From the NCBI GenBank assembly GCA_022825065.1, contig JAJDYR010000022.1:1-64000 (forward strand): 64,000 bases of DNA. The letters run 5' to 3'. The position numbers and the translations under genes are program-made. This DNA comes from a bacterium (GTDB lineage: Bacteria; UBA8248). Shown here in pieces: positions 54,897 through 63,076 of this stretch (position 1 is the first letter of the stretch; each line of letters starts with the position of its first letter). The notes under the pieces were generated by a model. It did no database searches. It was not told the DNA's origin and worked only from the letters and a program-made list of their open reading frames with translations.

Positions 54897-55010
54897 CAAC
54901 CCCCCCTACCCCCCCTTGTCAGGGGGGCATAAAAAGGCGATGCGCCCTCGCCGGGCTGAGGGGGTTTTGTTTTTTCTTGCCCCCCTGATAAGGGGGGGTA
55001 GGGGGGGTTG
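54897..55010. repeat. Family A inverted repeat, copy 5
   Basis: CAACCCCCCCTACCCCCCCT to its complement, 114 bp, with TTGTCAGGGGGG and CCCCCCTGATAA arms (one mismatch) and a central GGGCTGAGGGGGTTTTG. Outer TTCTTCAACACCC lies at 55110. Confidence 0.9.
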
Positions 55011-55123
55011 GTTTTCCAAGCGAATCACCGGCCTACACCGCCCGGTTGCGGGTTTCATCCCTGCCCCGCCGCCGGATTTTCCAATGAGGAAAAACGCGGC
55101 CTTCAAGGGCTTCTTCAACACCC

Positions 55124-55735
55124 TCACGCGGTCGTCTTGAAGCGGTCGAACACCCGCCCGAAGCGCCAGGCGTAGAACTCCACGCTCTCATACAGGCCCG
55201 CTTTGTTATACGGCTCCTCCGCCCAGAACGCACGCGCCGCCTCGATGCCGGGGAAGTCGAGCAGCAGTACGCTTCCGTTTCTGGTCTCCCCGTCATCGGT
55301 GACCAGGGGGCCGCGCACCATCACCGAGTCGCCGTGCTCGGTCAGGTAGGCGACGTGCTCTTCATGCAGGGTCTTGCGGATATCGTTGCCCGTCTTGTCC
55401 AGGGCGTGGACATAAAACTGGAGGTTCCCCTCCCGCCGCGGGCAGTCGCGCCAGGAGTGGGGTACGGTGGCGCGCCAGCGGTGAACCGAGGGCCGCTCCT
55501 GAATCCCCTCGATGATGAACGGCTCGTTCGCCACGTGCTCTTCGGCGGCGGCGCGGTCGGGCAAATCCAGGATGCGGAAGCTGCCCAGTTCGAGCTTCCC
55601 GTCGTCGGTCAGGAACGGACCGGCGAAGCGGGTGGCGTCGTCGAAGCTCTTGAGATAATCGAGGTGCGCCTTGCGGTGAACGTCCCTCAATTCGGCCGCT
55701 TCGGGCCTGTCGTAAATCTTGATGACGAATTCCAT
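55124..55735 (-). CDS. Tandem YciI-like domain protein
   Basis: 203 residues made of two YciI/DGPF-type modules. The first has HRKAHLDYLKSF, FAGPFLTDDGKLELGSFRIL and the second HEEHVAYLTEHGDS, VRGPLVTDDGETRNGSVLLL, each ending in a FIIEGI or YNKAGLYESVE segment. Single YciI proteins are about 95-100 residues and dimerise; here a dimer is fused in one chain. Activity unknown, possibly hydrolase or lyase. Start ATG 55735 (AAAGGA upstream) replaces the longer frame to 55834. Confidence 0.85.
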   Translation of the reverse strand: MEFVIKIYDRPEAAELRDVHRKAHLDYLKSFDDATRFAGPFLTDDGKLELGSFRILDLPDRAAAEEHVANEPFIIEGIQERPSVHRWRATVPHSWRDCPRREGNLQFYVHALDKTGNDIRKTLHEEHVAYLTEHGDSVMVRGPLVTDDGETRNGSVLLLDFPGIEAARAFWAEEPYNKAGLYESVEFYAWRFGRVFDRFKTTA

Positions 55736-56044
55736 GAATGATTTCCTTTCGATGAGAACAAAAACGCTTCTGTCGTGAAGTTTCAGTTGGTGTGTTGACG
55801 CCCGGATTCTATGCGCGGATGGGCAATGCCGCAACGGAGGGAGCAGGGCGTATTACGAGGAAGGTTGAAGAGCGAACTGTTACTTTTGGGCTGTTGAAAG
55901 GCCTTGATGAATGAAGGTTCACCGTGACCTATGAGAGGAAAGAAAACCACTCCCCATTGCGCGGCATCGCAAAGCGACGAGAGAGAAAGAATTACTCCCC
56001 CTTGAGGGGGTAATGGCAACCCCATAAAAGGGAAATCCCATAAG

Positions 56045-56185
56045 GCAACCCCCCTACCCCCCCTTGTCAGAGGGGTAAAAAAGGCAAACCCTCCACCGGT
56101 GGAACAGGGTTTTGGTTCTTCTTGCCGCCCACAAGGGGTTTTGGTTCTTCATACCCCCCTGACAAGGGGGGGTAGGGGGGGTTGC
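56045..56185. repeat. Family A inverted repeat, copy 6
   Basis: GCAACCCCCCTACCCCCCCT to GGGGGGGTAGGGGGGGTTGC, 141 bp, with a duplicated GGTTTTGGTTCTTC word in the centre (56108-56150). Outer GGGCTGTTGAAAGGCC (55890) and GATTTGTTCAACAATCCC (56257) words frame the stretch 55736-56317, which holds no gene. Confidence 0.88.
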
Positions 56186-56317
56186 CTTTCAAGACGAGGT
56201 GCGAGCGGAGCGCGCGAAAGTGGCCTTCCCGTTAAAGGCGATACTCCCCCGAAGAGGATTTGTTCAACAATCCCTTGCCAGGAAGACGGACTCTCACCCG
56301 CCTCGGGCCGGGCATCC

Positions 56318-57508
56318 TCACCCGTCGCACCGGAACGCTTTCATGGGGAAGGTGTGCAGGGAGCGGAACCCCTCGCTGGTGACGATTCCCATGTCGCCCA
56401 TCTGCACGCCGCGTCCTTCCGAGTCCATGGGGTTCGGCTGAATCACCATCACCATGTTCTCGCGGTACTTGAAGTCGGCGGGCGGCGCGAGGTAGTTCGA
56501 ACCCCGGATGCCGATGGAGGGCTGCAGCAGGTCCGTACCGAAGCCGTGCGCGAGGGAATCGTAGATCTGAAAGCCCCGCTCGGGCAGCGGGTCGGTGGCC
56601 TCGAAGACGGCCTGGGCGGAGTTGCCCGCCTTCATCGTTCTGCCCACGCCCTCGTAGACCTCGACCGCGGCGTCGAGCAGCGCCTGATAGGGCGGCGTCG
56701 GGTCGGCTCCTATGGTGAAGGTGCGCAGGCTCTGGCCCGCATAGCCGTAATACGCTGCGCTGATCTCCATGATGAGCACGTCGCCCGCCTCGAGTTTTCT
56801 CCGCGTGGGGTTCTGCCAGGGGACGGGCGTGCGGGGGTTCGACATCGGCGTGGCCGTCACGAACTGCACCATCTGCTCGCCGCCCTGCTCCCGGAACGCC
56901 GCGGCCATCCGGCCCGATAGTTCGATTTCGGGAATCCCCGGTTTCGCGTGGATTCGGGCCGCTTCTATGGCGAGGTCGGTGAGCCGCGCCGCCTCGGTCA
57001 GCCACTCGATTTCCTCGTCGCTCTTGATCAGCCTGAGGTCCCGGAACCTGGCGCTCACGTCCAACCACTCCGCCTCCGGGAAGCGCCCCGCCAGATAGTC
57101 CATGTGCTCGAAGGGCAGCAGGATCCTGAAGCGGGGGTTGACCCCCACCAGGCCGACCCGCTTGTTCCCCAGTCCCAACTCGTCCAATTGATCCGCCATG
57201 CGTTCGGGGTTGCCGTAGGCTCCGTGGCGCACGTCCTCGAAGATGCACTGCATCTGCGCGTTGTGCAGGTGGTTGTAGAGACCCGTGAAGAGGGAAGGGG
57301 GGCCGTCTTTCGGGAAGATCAGATAGCAGTGGTTGAAATCCCGGTAGCACGAAAGCCAGTAGATGTTCGCCTGGGCGTTCCGGTTCGTGCCGCCCATGCC
57401 GAAGAACAAGAGAGCGTCGAGTCCTTCTTCTTCCATCAGGCCTTTCGCCATTCCATGACGCCTGCTCATCTCTGATTCCGAGAAACGCGGATACCAATCT
57501 TCGGACAT
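56318..57508 (-). CDS. M24-fold (creatinase/aminopeptidase P-like) protein without metal ligands
   Basis: 396 residues: creatinase N domain (about 10-150) and pita-bread C domain. The five M24 metal ligands (Asp, Asp, His, Glu, Glu) appear as Glu248 (LIMEIS), Gln259 (YAGQSLRTF), His321 (LAHGFGTD), Gln357 (VIQPNP) and Gly371/Asp372 (QMGDMGIV). Only the histidine remains, so it is unlikely to be a metallopeptidase. Creatinase, a metal-free member of similar length, uses a His in an H-N-P context that reads Gln232-Asn-Pro here, so that assignment is not supported either. Start 57508 has AAGGAGGCGAC upstream. Confidence 0.82.
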   Translation of the reverse strand: MSEDWYPRFSESEMSRRHGMAKGLMEEEGLDALLFFGMGGTNRNAQANIYWLSCYRDFNHCYLIFPKDGPPSLFTGLYNHLHNAQMQCIFEDVRHGAYGNPERMADQLDELGLGNKRVGLVGVNPRFRILLPFEHMDYLAGRFPEAEWLDVSARFRDLRLIKSDEEIEWLTEAARLTDLAIEAARIHAKPGIPEIELSGRMAAAFREQGGEQMVQFVTATPMSNPRTPVPWQNPTRRKLEAGDVLIMEISAAYYGYAGQSLRTFTIGADPTPPYQALLDAAVEVYEGVGRTMKAGNSAQAVFEATDPLPERGFQIYDSLAHGFGTDLLQPSIGIRGSNYLAPPADFKYRENMVMVIQPNPMDSEGRGVQMGDMGIVTSEGFRSLHTFPMKAFRCDG

Positions 57509-57626
57509 GTCGCCTCCTTGCGCGATGACTCTTCGTGGGGGAGAATAATGCAGCCAACGGAAATTCATAGTTTGCGCGGCGCATTATAGCGGGCGCACCA
57601 GGAATATACGACCGGGGAGGAAGCGT

Positions 57627-58721
57627 ATGAGCATCATCGGCCATGGCGTGATTTCAAGAGCAGCGGGCGAACGCACGGAAGTGGAGGAAATCGAGCTGGG
57701 CTCCCCGGGCCCGGGCGAGGTGCTGGTGAAAATCCAGGCCAGCGGCGTCTGCCACACGGACTTGCACTACAAGCTCGGGAAAATCGGAGACGAATTTCCC
57801 TACCTCCTCGGCCATGAGGGTTCGGGTATCGTGCAGGAAGTGGGGGAGGGCGTCTCCGACCTGGCCGTGGGCGATTACGTCGTTCTGGCCTGGCGCGCCC
57901 CCTGCGGTCTCTGCCGGTTCTGCTCCATCGGCCAGCCCAACCTCTGCGCCGCCAGCCTGAACGCGACTTCCAAGATGTACGCGAAAAAAGACGGCCGGCC
58001 TATGAGTCCTTCTCTCGGCATCGGCACGTTCTGCACGCACACCCTCGTTGCCGCGAAGCAGGCGGTGAAAGTGCCCACCGTCTGCACGCCTGAGCAGGCC
58101 TGCCTCATCGGCTGCGGCGTCATGACGGGCGTGGGCGCATGCCTCTACACGGCGCAGGTGCGGCGCGGGAGCAGCGTGGCGGTGTACGGATGCGGCGGCG
58201 TGGGCTGCAGCGTCATCATGGGCGCCAAAATGTCGCGCGCCTCCAAGATCATCGGCGTCGACATCGCCGATAACAAGCTCGACTGGGCGAGGCAATTCGG
58301 CGCGACCGACGTCGTCAACGCGTCTGAAACCGACCCGGTGGAGGCGATCAAGGAACTCACGGGCGGGAACGGCGTCGATTATTCCTTCGAGGCCGTGGGG
58401 ACGCCGCAGACGCTCCTGCAGGCGATGTGGTCGCGCGACCTCGCCGGAACCTGCACGCTCATCGGCGTGCCCGCCCCCGACATGATGATGGAACTGCCCA
58501 TGCTCCAGTTCTTCGGCCTGGGCGGCGCGCTGCGCGTCTCCTGGTACGGGGATTGCCTGCCTTCGCGGGATTTCCCGCTTCTCGCCGACTGGTACGAGAA
58601 GGGAGAGTTGGATCTGGACCGCATGGTCACGAAAGTCATCGGCTTGGACGACGTGGAGCCCGCCTTCGAGGCCATGGAGCGCGGTGAAACCCTGCGATCC
58701 GTCATCCGGAACCCGGATTAA
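57627..58721 (+). CDS. Zinc-dependent alcohol dehydrogenase
   Basis: 364 residues, medium-chain class close to class III/formaldehyde-type. Catalytic zinc ligands in SGVCHTDLHY and GHEGSGIV, the structural zinc quartet in CGLCRFCSIGQPNLC, NAD-binding VYGCGGVGCSVIMGA followed by IGVDIADNK. Oxidises an alcohol or hydroxymethyl-thiol with NAD. GGAGGAAGC precedes ATG 57627. It is divergent from the M24-like gene; they share the 118-base region between. Confidence 0.92.
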   Translation: MSIIGHGVISRAAGERTEVEEIELGSPGPGEVLVKIQASGVCHTDLHYKLGKIGDEFPYLLGHEGSGIVQEVGEGVSDLAVGDYVVLAWRAPCGLCRFCSIGQPNLCAASLNATSKMYAKKDGRPMSPSLGIGTFCTHTLVAAKQAVKVPTVCTPEQACLIGCGVMTGVGACLYTAQVRRGSSVAVYGCGGVGCSVIMGAKMSRASKIIGVDIADNKLDWARQFGATDVVNASETDPVEAIKELTGGNGVDYSFEAVGTPQTLLQAMWSRDLAGTCTLIGVPAPDMMMELPMLQFFGLGGALRVSWYGDCLPSRDFPLLADWYEKGELDLDRMVTKVIGLDDVEPAFEAMERGETLRSVIRNPD

Positions 58722-58790
58722 ATGATATAATAAATGACATGAAGAACCGCTTGCATATCATTGTTTACTAACTAGATGTAGAGACAAATC

Positions 58791-61679
58791 CTAGTCGTCC
58801 AGCGCGTCGGCGAGCACCTCGGCGATGTGGAGCGCCTTCCTGCCGACGCCGGTCGCGATTTGCTGCCGGCAGGAGACGCCGTTGGCGATAGTGGTGGCCT
58901 CTTCATCGCCTGCTCTCAGGGCGGGAAAGAGCTTCGTCTCGCCGATGGCGAGCGAGATGTCGTAGTGTTCTTTCTCGTAGCCGAACGAACCCGCCATCCC
59001 GCAGCAGCCAGAAGGAATCTGCGTCACCTCCAAACCGGGGACCATGCCCAGTATCCCGAGGGAAGGCCCTGTGCCCACCAGGGCTTTCTGGTGGCAATGG
59101 CCGTGGAAGAGGGCTTTTTGCTGTTGCGGAGTCTTGAATTTGAGGTCGAGTTCGCCCTTGTCATGCAGGCTCTGCAGAAATTCCTCGAGCATCCAGGAAT
59201 TCTCCGCCAGGCGCCCCGCCGCATCGCCCGCCACGAGGTCCGGGTATTCGTCTCTGAAAGTGAGCAGGCAGCTCGGCTCCACGCCGATGATCGGTAGGCC
59301 GGCGTCTATGGCGGGGGCCAGCCTCGCGATGTTCTCCTCCGCCAGTTTCTGGCCCTCGCGCAACAGGCCGTGCGAGATCATGGGACGCCCGCAGCAACCC
59401 GTCTCCGCCAGTCCGACCTCGAAGCCCGCCGCTTCCAGCACCTTCACGGCGGCCCTGCCGATTTCGGGATAGTTGAAGTTCGTGAACGTATCGTTCAGGA
59501 ACAAAACCTTTCCGCGCGCGCCGGCCCCGTTTCGTGCGGAAGGCCGGCCCGCAAACCACTCCTCGAAGGTGGGCGTCACGAGGGGAGGGAGCCTTCTCCG
59601 CTTGTCGACACCTAAGAACCTGTCCAGCAGGGAGCGCACGAGGCCGTTCCCCAGCGTCCAGTTCACGACCGGCGCCAAGGGCATGCTCAGGCGGTTGATG
59701 CGCGCGATTTGGCCCATCATCCGCACGCGCAGGGGCACGCCGTTCTTGTCATAGTAGGCCTGCAGCACCTCCGCCTTGATCTTCGCCATGTCCACGCTGG
59801 AGGGACACTCCGCCTTGCAGCCCTTGCAGGAGATGCAAAGGTCCATCACCTCATAGAGCCGCTCGCTGCCAAGGTCCTCACCGGGGATTCCGTTCGCGAT
59901 GACTTCCCTCAGCGCGTTCGCCCGCCCGCGCGTGGAGTGTTCCTCCTCCCTCGTCGCCTGGTAGGAGGGGCACATCGTGCCGTCGCGCTTGCGGCACGCG
60001 CCCACGCCGTTGCAAAGCTCAACCGCGCGCGCGAAGCCGCCGTCGCTCGAGAAATCCATGACGGTCGGAATCTCGGGCGTCTCGTAGGAGCCGTCGAAAC
60101 GGAGGTTTTCGGTGAAGGGGAGGGCGTTCACGATTTTCCCGGGGTTCATCCGGTTCTCGGGGTCGAAGAGCCGCTTCACCTCGACGAACGCCCCGTAGAG
60201 CTTCTCGCCGAAGAACTTGGGCACCCACTGGCTTCTCGCCAGGCCGTCGCCGTGCTCTCCGCTCATGGCGCCGCCGTATTCGAGCACGAGGTCCGCGACT
60301 TCCCCGGCGATGGCGGCCATTTTTTCGATCTCCTCGTCTTCCTTGAGGTTGATGAGCGGGCGCAGGTGCAGCAGGCCCACGCTCGTGTGGCCGTAGTAGG
60401 AGGTTTCCGTGTCGTACTTCTTCATGATGGCCTCGAAATGCCGGTAATAATCCAGAAGATGCTCTGGAGCCACCGCGCAGTCCTCCACGAAGGCGCAGGG
60501 CTTCCAGTCGCCCCGTCGGCCGAGGAGAAAACCCAGGCCGGCCTTGCGCATATTCAGGCAATCCTGCTTGTGGGCGGGGTCATCCAGCGGAACGCGGGCA
60601 TAGCCGATGTTCTTCGCCTCGAGTTCATCGTGCAGGCGCATTACTTTCTCTTTGGCCTCATCGTCGTTTTCGGCGAAAAACTCAATCGTCAGGAACGAAT
60701 CCGGATCGCCCACGACGAAGCTGTCCATGAGGCGCTGGGCTTCGAGGTTCTGCTTGGCGAGTTCGATGATCACCCGGTCGATGATCTCTATCGCCGCCAC
60801 GTCGTGGGCCAGAATGGTCGTACTCGCGGCGAGTGCCTCTTCGATGCTGTGGAAATGCACCACCAGGACGCCGAGCGCCCTGGGCTTGTGACAGACGCGA
60901 ACCTTGGCTTCGGTGACCACGGCCAGCGTTCCCTCGGCGCCCACCATGAGCTTGGCGAGGTTGAAGGGCTGTGATTCCCTGGCGAGTTCATCGAGGTTGT
61001 ACCCGCTCACGCGGCGCATGATGTCGGGGTAGCGGTCTTCAATCTCGACGCGCTGCTCATCCACGATGTCCCTGAGCGCCTTGTGCAGCCTGCCCGAGCG
61101 TGAATCCTTGCGCGTGAGGTCTTCCAGAGACGCCGCATCCAGAGGCCCGAAGGAGAAGGGCTCGCCATCTGCGAAATAGCCTGAAACTTCGATGACGTGG
61201 TCCACCGTCTTCCCGTAGACGATGGAGCGCGAACCCGAAGAGTTGTTGCCCAGCATGCCGCCGATGGTGGCGCGGCTGCTCGTCGAGGTGTTCGGGCCGA
61301 AGACGAATCCGCGCGGGCTTAAGAAATCGTTGAAGTGATCCTGCACCAGCCCCGGCTGGACGCGCGCCCATTCTTCATCGGCGTCCAGTTCGAGCACCTG
61401 GTTCATGTATTTGGAAAAATCGAGCACCAGCGCTTCTCCCACGGTCTGGCCGGCTAGGCTGGTGCCGCCGCCCCGAGGGAGGATGGCGACGTTGTGCTTT
61501 TGGGCGATTCGAAGCGTTTCTTGTACGTCGGCGTTCGTTTTCGGCAACACGAGGCCCACGGGCTCTATCTCGTACATGCTCGCATCGGTGCTGTATATCT
61601 TTCTCGTGAAGGCGTCGAAACGCACTTCACCTTCAATGGCTGCGCGCAAATCTTCTTCAAGTGTAGCAGTAACTACCAT
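58791..61679 (-). CDS. Fused FAD-linked oxidase and 4Fe-4S D-2-hydroxyacid dehydrogenase
   Basis: 962 residues. N-terminal VAO-type FAD domain (PRGGGTSLAGQTVGEALVLD, SRATIGGMLGNNSSG), GlcD-like C-terminal substrate domain with HTSVGLLHLRPLIN and SGEHGDGLARS, then a ferredoxin module with LCISCKGCKAECPSSVDMAK and two CCG domains (TGCCGRPMIS, SGCCGMAGSFGYE). It oxidises D-lactate, glycolate or a related 2-hydroxyacid and passes electrons to the membrane, as in Dld-II/YdiJ-type proteins. Start ATG 61679 has GAGG 7 bases upstream. Confidence 0.92.
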   Translation of the reverse strand: MVVTATLEEDLRAAIEGEVRFDAFTRKIYSTDASMYEIEPVGLVLPKTNADVQETLRIAQKHNVAILPRGGGTSLAGQTVGEALVLDFSKYMNQVLELDADEEWARVQPGLVQDHFNDFLSPRGFVFGPNTSTSSRATIGGMLGNNSSGSRSIVYGKTVDHVIEVSGYFADGEPFSFGPLDAASLEDLTRKDSRSGRLHKALRDIVDEQRVEIEDRYPDIMRRVSGYNLDELARESQPFNLAKLMVGAEGTLAVVTEAKVRVCHKPRALGVLVVHFHSIEEALAASTTILAHDVAAIEIIDRVIIELAKQNLEAQRLMDSFVVGDPDSFLTIEFFAENDDEAKEKVMRLHDELEAKNIGYARVPLDDPAHKQDCLNMRKAGLGFLLGRRGDWKPCAFVEDCAVAPEHLLDYYRHFEAIMKKYDTETSYYGHTSVGLLHLRPLINLKEDEEIEKMAAIAGEVADLVLEYGGAMSGEHGDGLARSQWVPKFFGEKLYGAFVEVKRLFDPENRMNPGKIVNALPFTENLRFDGSYETPEIPTVMDFSSDGGFARAVELCNGVGACRKRDGTMCPSYQATREEEHSTRGRANALREVIANGIPGEDLGSERLYEVMDLCISCKGCKAECPSSVDMAKIKAEVLQAYYDKNGVPLRVRMMGQIARINRLSMPLAPVVNWTLGNGLVRSLLDRFLGVDKRRRLPPLVTPTFEEWFAGRPSARNGAGARGKVLFLNDTFTNFNYPEIGRAAVKVLEAAGFEVGLAETGCCGRPMISHGLLREGQKLAEENIARLAPAIDAGLPIIGVEPSCLLTFRDEYPDLVAGDAAGRLAENSWMLEEFLQSLHDKGELDLKFKTPQQQKALFHGHCHQKALVGTGPSLGILGMVPGLEVTQIPSGCCGMAGSFGYEKEHYDISLAIGETKLFPALRAGDEEATTIANGVSCRQQIATGVGRKALHIAEVLADALDD

Positions 61680-61763
61680 CAGATACCTCATTGATTATAA
61701 AAGATAAAATAATGAACTATCATAAATTACTTTAAGTTCGGAAAACCAGATTTATCATAGGTT

Positions 61764-61822
61764 ACGCGAGCACCGGAGACAAGGGAAGTATCGTCCCTTT
61801 TCGCCATCTCCGCCACACGCGT
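61764..61822 (+). promoter_or_regulatory. Three-tier hairpin in the bioB leader
   Basis: Nested pairs ACGCG/CGCGT (61764-61768, 61818-61822), CGGAGA/TCTCCG (61774-61779, 61807-61812) and AAGGGA/TCCCTT (61781-61786, 61794-61799) around loop AGTATCG give 17 base pairs. The inner stem is followed by TT only. It lies 60 bases before bioB. Possibly a regulatory leader or a cruciform operator shared with the divergent oxidase gene; no known riboswitch class is recognised. Confidence 0.5.
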
Positions 61823-61883
61823 TTGCCAAAGAACAAATGCCGCGTTAAGTTTCTGGCAGAAGCTCAAGAGAAGGAAGGATGTC

Positions 61884-62885
61884 TTGAACTACCACGAACT
61901 GGCGCAGCGCGCCCTGGAAGATGCAAGACCCGGACGAGAAGAAGCGCTCTCCGTCATCCATGCGCCCGATGACGGGATTCTTCAGCTTCTGGACGCCGCC
62001 TTTTCGGTCCGGCGCGCCTATTTCGGAAAGAAAGTGCAGATCCACTACCTCATCAACGCCAAGAGCGGCATTTGTCCGGAGGATTGCGGCTATTGCTCTC
62101 AATCCGCCGTCTCCGGCGCTCAGATCGACAGATACGAACTGGTGGACGAGGAACAACTCATGGAAGGCGCCTCACGGGCCGAGGCGGCCGGTTCGAGGCG
62201 CTACTGCATCGTCATCAGCGCGCGGGGGCCGTCGGACGCGGAAATCGAAAAACTCTGCCAGGCCGTCTCCGAGATAAAATCACGCCACCGCCTTTCCGTG
62301 TGCTGTTCTCTCGGCTTGCTGGAAGCCTCCCAGGCCGCCAGACTGAGCGAGGCGGGCGTCGATCGCCTCAATCACAACCTCAACACGAGCGAGAGCTATT
62401 ATCCCCGAATCTGCTCCACGCACACCTATGACGACCGGGTGGACACCCTGGGCGCGGCGCGCGGGGCCGGCCTCGAATTATGCTCTGGCGTCATTTTCGG
62501 GCAAGGGGAGAGCACCGATGACGTCATCGACGTATGCGAGGCGTTGAGCGCCCTCGCGCCCGAATCCATACCCGTCAACTTCCTCAACCCGATCGGCGGC
62601 ACGCCGCTCGAGGGGAGGCCGCTGCTCGGGCCGATCTTCTGCCTCAAGCTGCTGTGCCTGATGCGCTTCTATAATCCACGCTCGGAAATTCGCGTCGCCG
62701 GGGGAAGGGAAGTCCAGCTAAGGGAACTGCAGCCCCTGGCGCTCTATCCGGCCAACTCGATTTTCGTGGACGGCTACCTCACCACATCCGGCCAGGAATC
62801 GGCCGCCGCTCATCGCATGATCCATGACGCGGGATTCGAACTCGACGTCGCAGGCCATGCCGACCCGGTTTTATCCGAACGATAG
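61884..62885 (+). CDS. bioB: Biotin synthase
   Basis: 333 residues. Radical SAM cluster GICPEDCGYCSQSA (C-x3-C-x2-C), YVI-like VISARGP, NHNLNTSESYYPRI, GVIFGQGEST, PVNFLNPIGGTPLEG and VAGGREVQLR, all BioB signatures, including the Arg that binds the auxiliary 2Fe-2S cluster. Inserts sulfur into dethiobiotin. TTG 61884 starts the gene, with AAGGAAGG just upstream; no in-frame ATG is available there. Other biotin genes are not in the window. Confidence 0.97.
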   Translation: MNYHELAQRALEDARPGREEALSVIHAPDDGILQLLDAAFSVRRAYFGKKVQIHYLINAKSGICPEDCGYCSQSAVSGAQIDRYELVDEEQLMEGASRAEAAGSRRYCIVISARGPSDAEIEKLCQAVSEIKSRHRLSVCCSLGLLEASQAARLSEAGVDRLNHNLNTSESYYPRICSTHTYDDRVDTLGAARGAGLELCSGVIFGQGESTDDVIDVCEALSALAPESIPVNFLNPIGGTPLEGRPLLGPIFCLKLLCLMRFYNPRSEIRVAGGREVQLRELQPLALYPANSIFVDGYLTTSGQESAAAHRMIHDAGFELDVAGHADPVLSER

Positions 62886-63076
62886 TCAAGAATTTCATCT
62901 GTTGTTCCGTCATTCAGGTGAGCCGGTCTTTAAGTGAACAGTTTTCTGCCGCCAACGAGAAGCTTATCTTTCAGGTTTTTTTGATTTGAAGAAATTTAAT
63001 AAACAGGATGTAATATGTTAATTATCAGATATTTAACTCATAAAATCGGATAACCTACATTAAGATATATTCCACG

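Noticed and set aside
56318-57508. Creatinase supplying sarcosine to the Grd-like reductase
   Set aside because: The catalytic histidine of creatinase appears replaced, the GrdE homologue seems unable to bind amines, and the genes are 50 kb apart.
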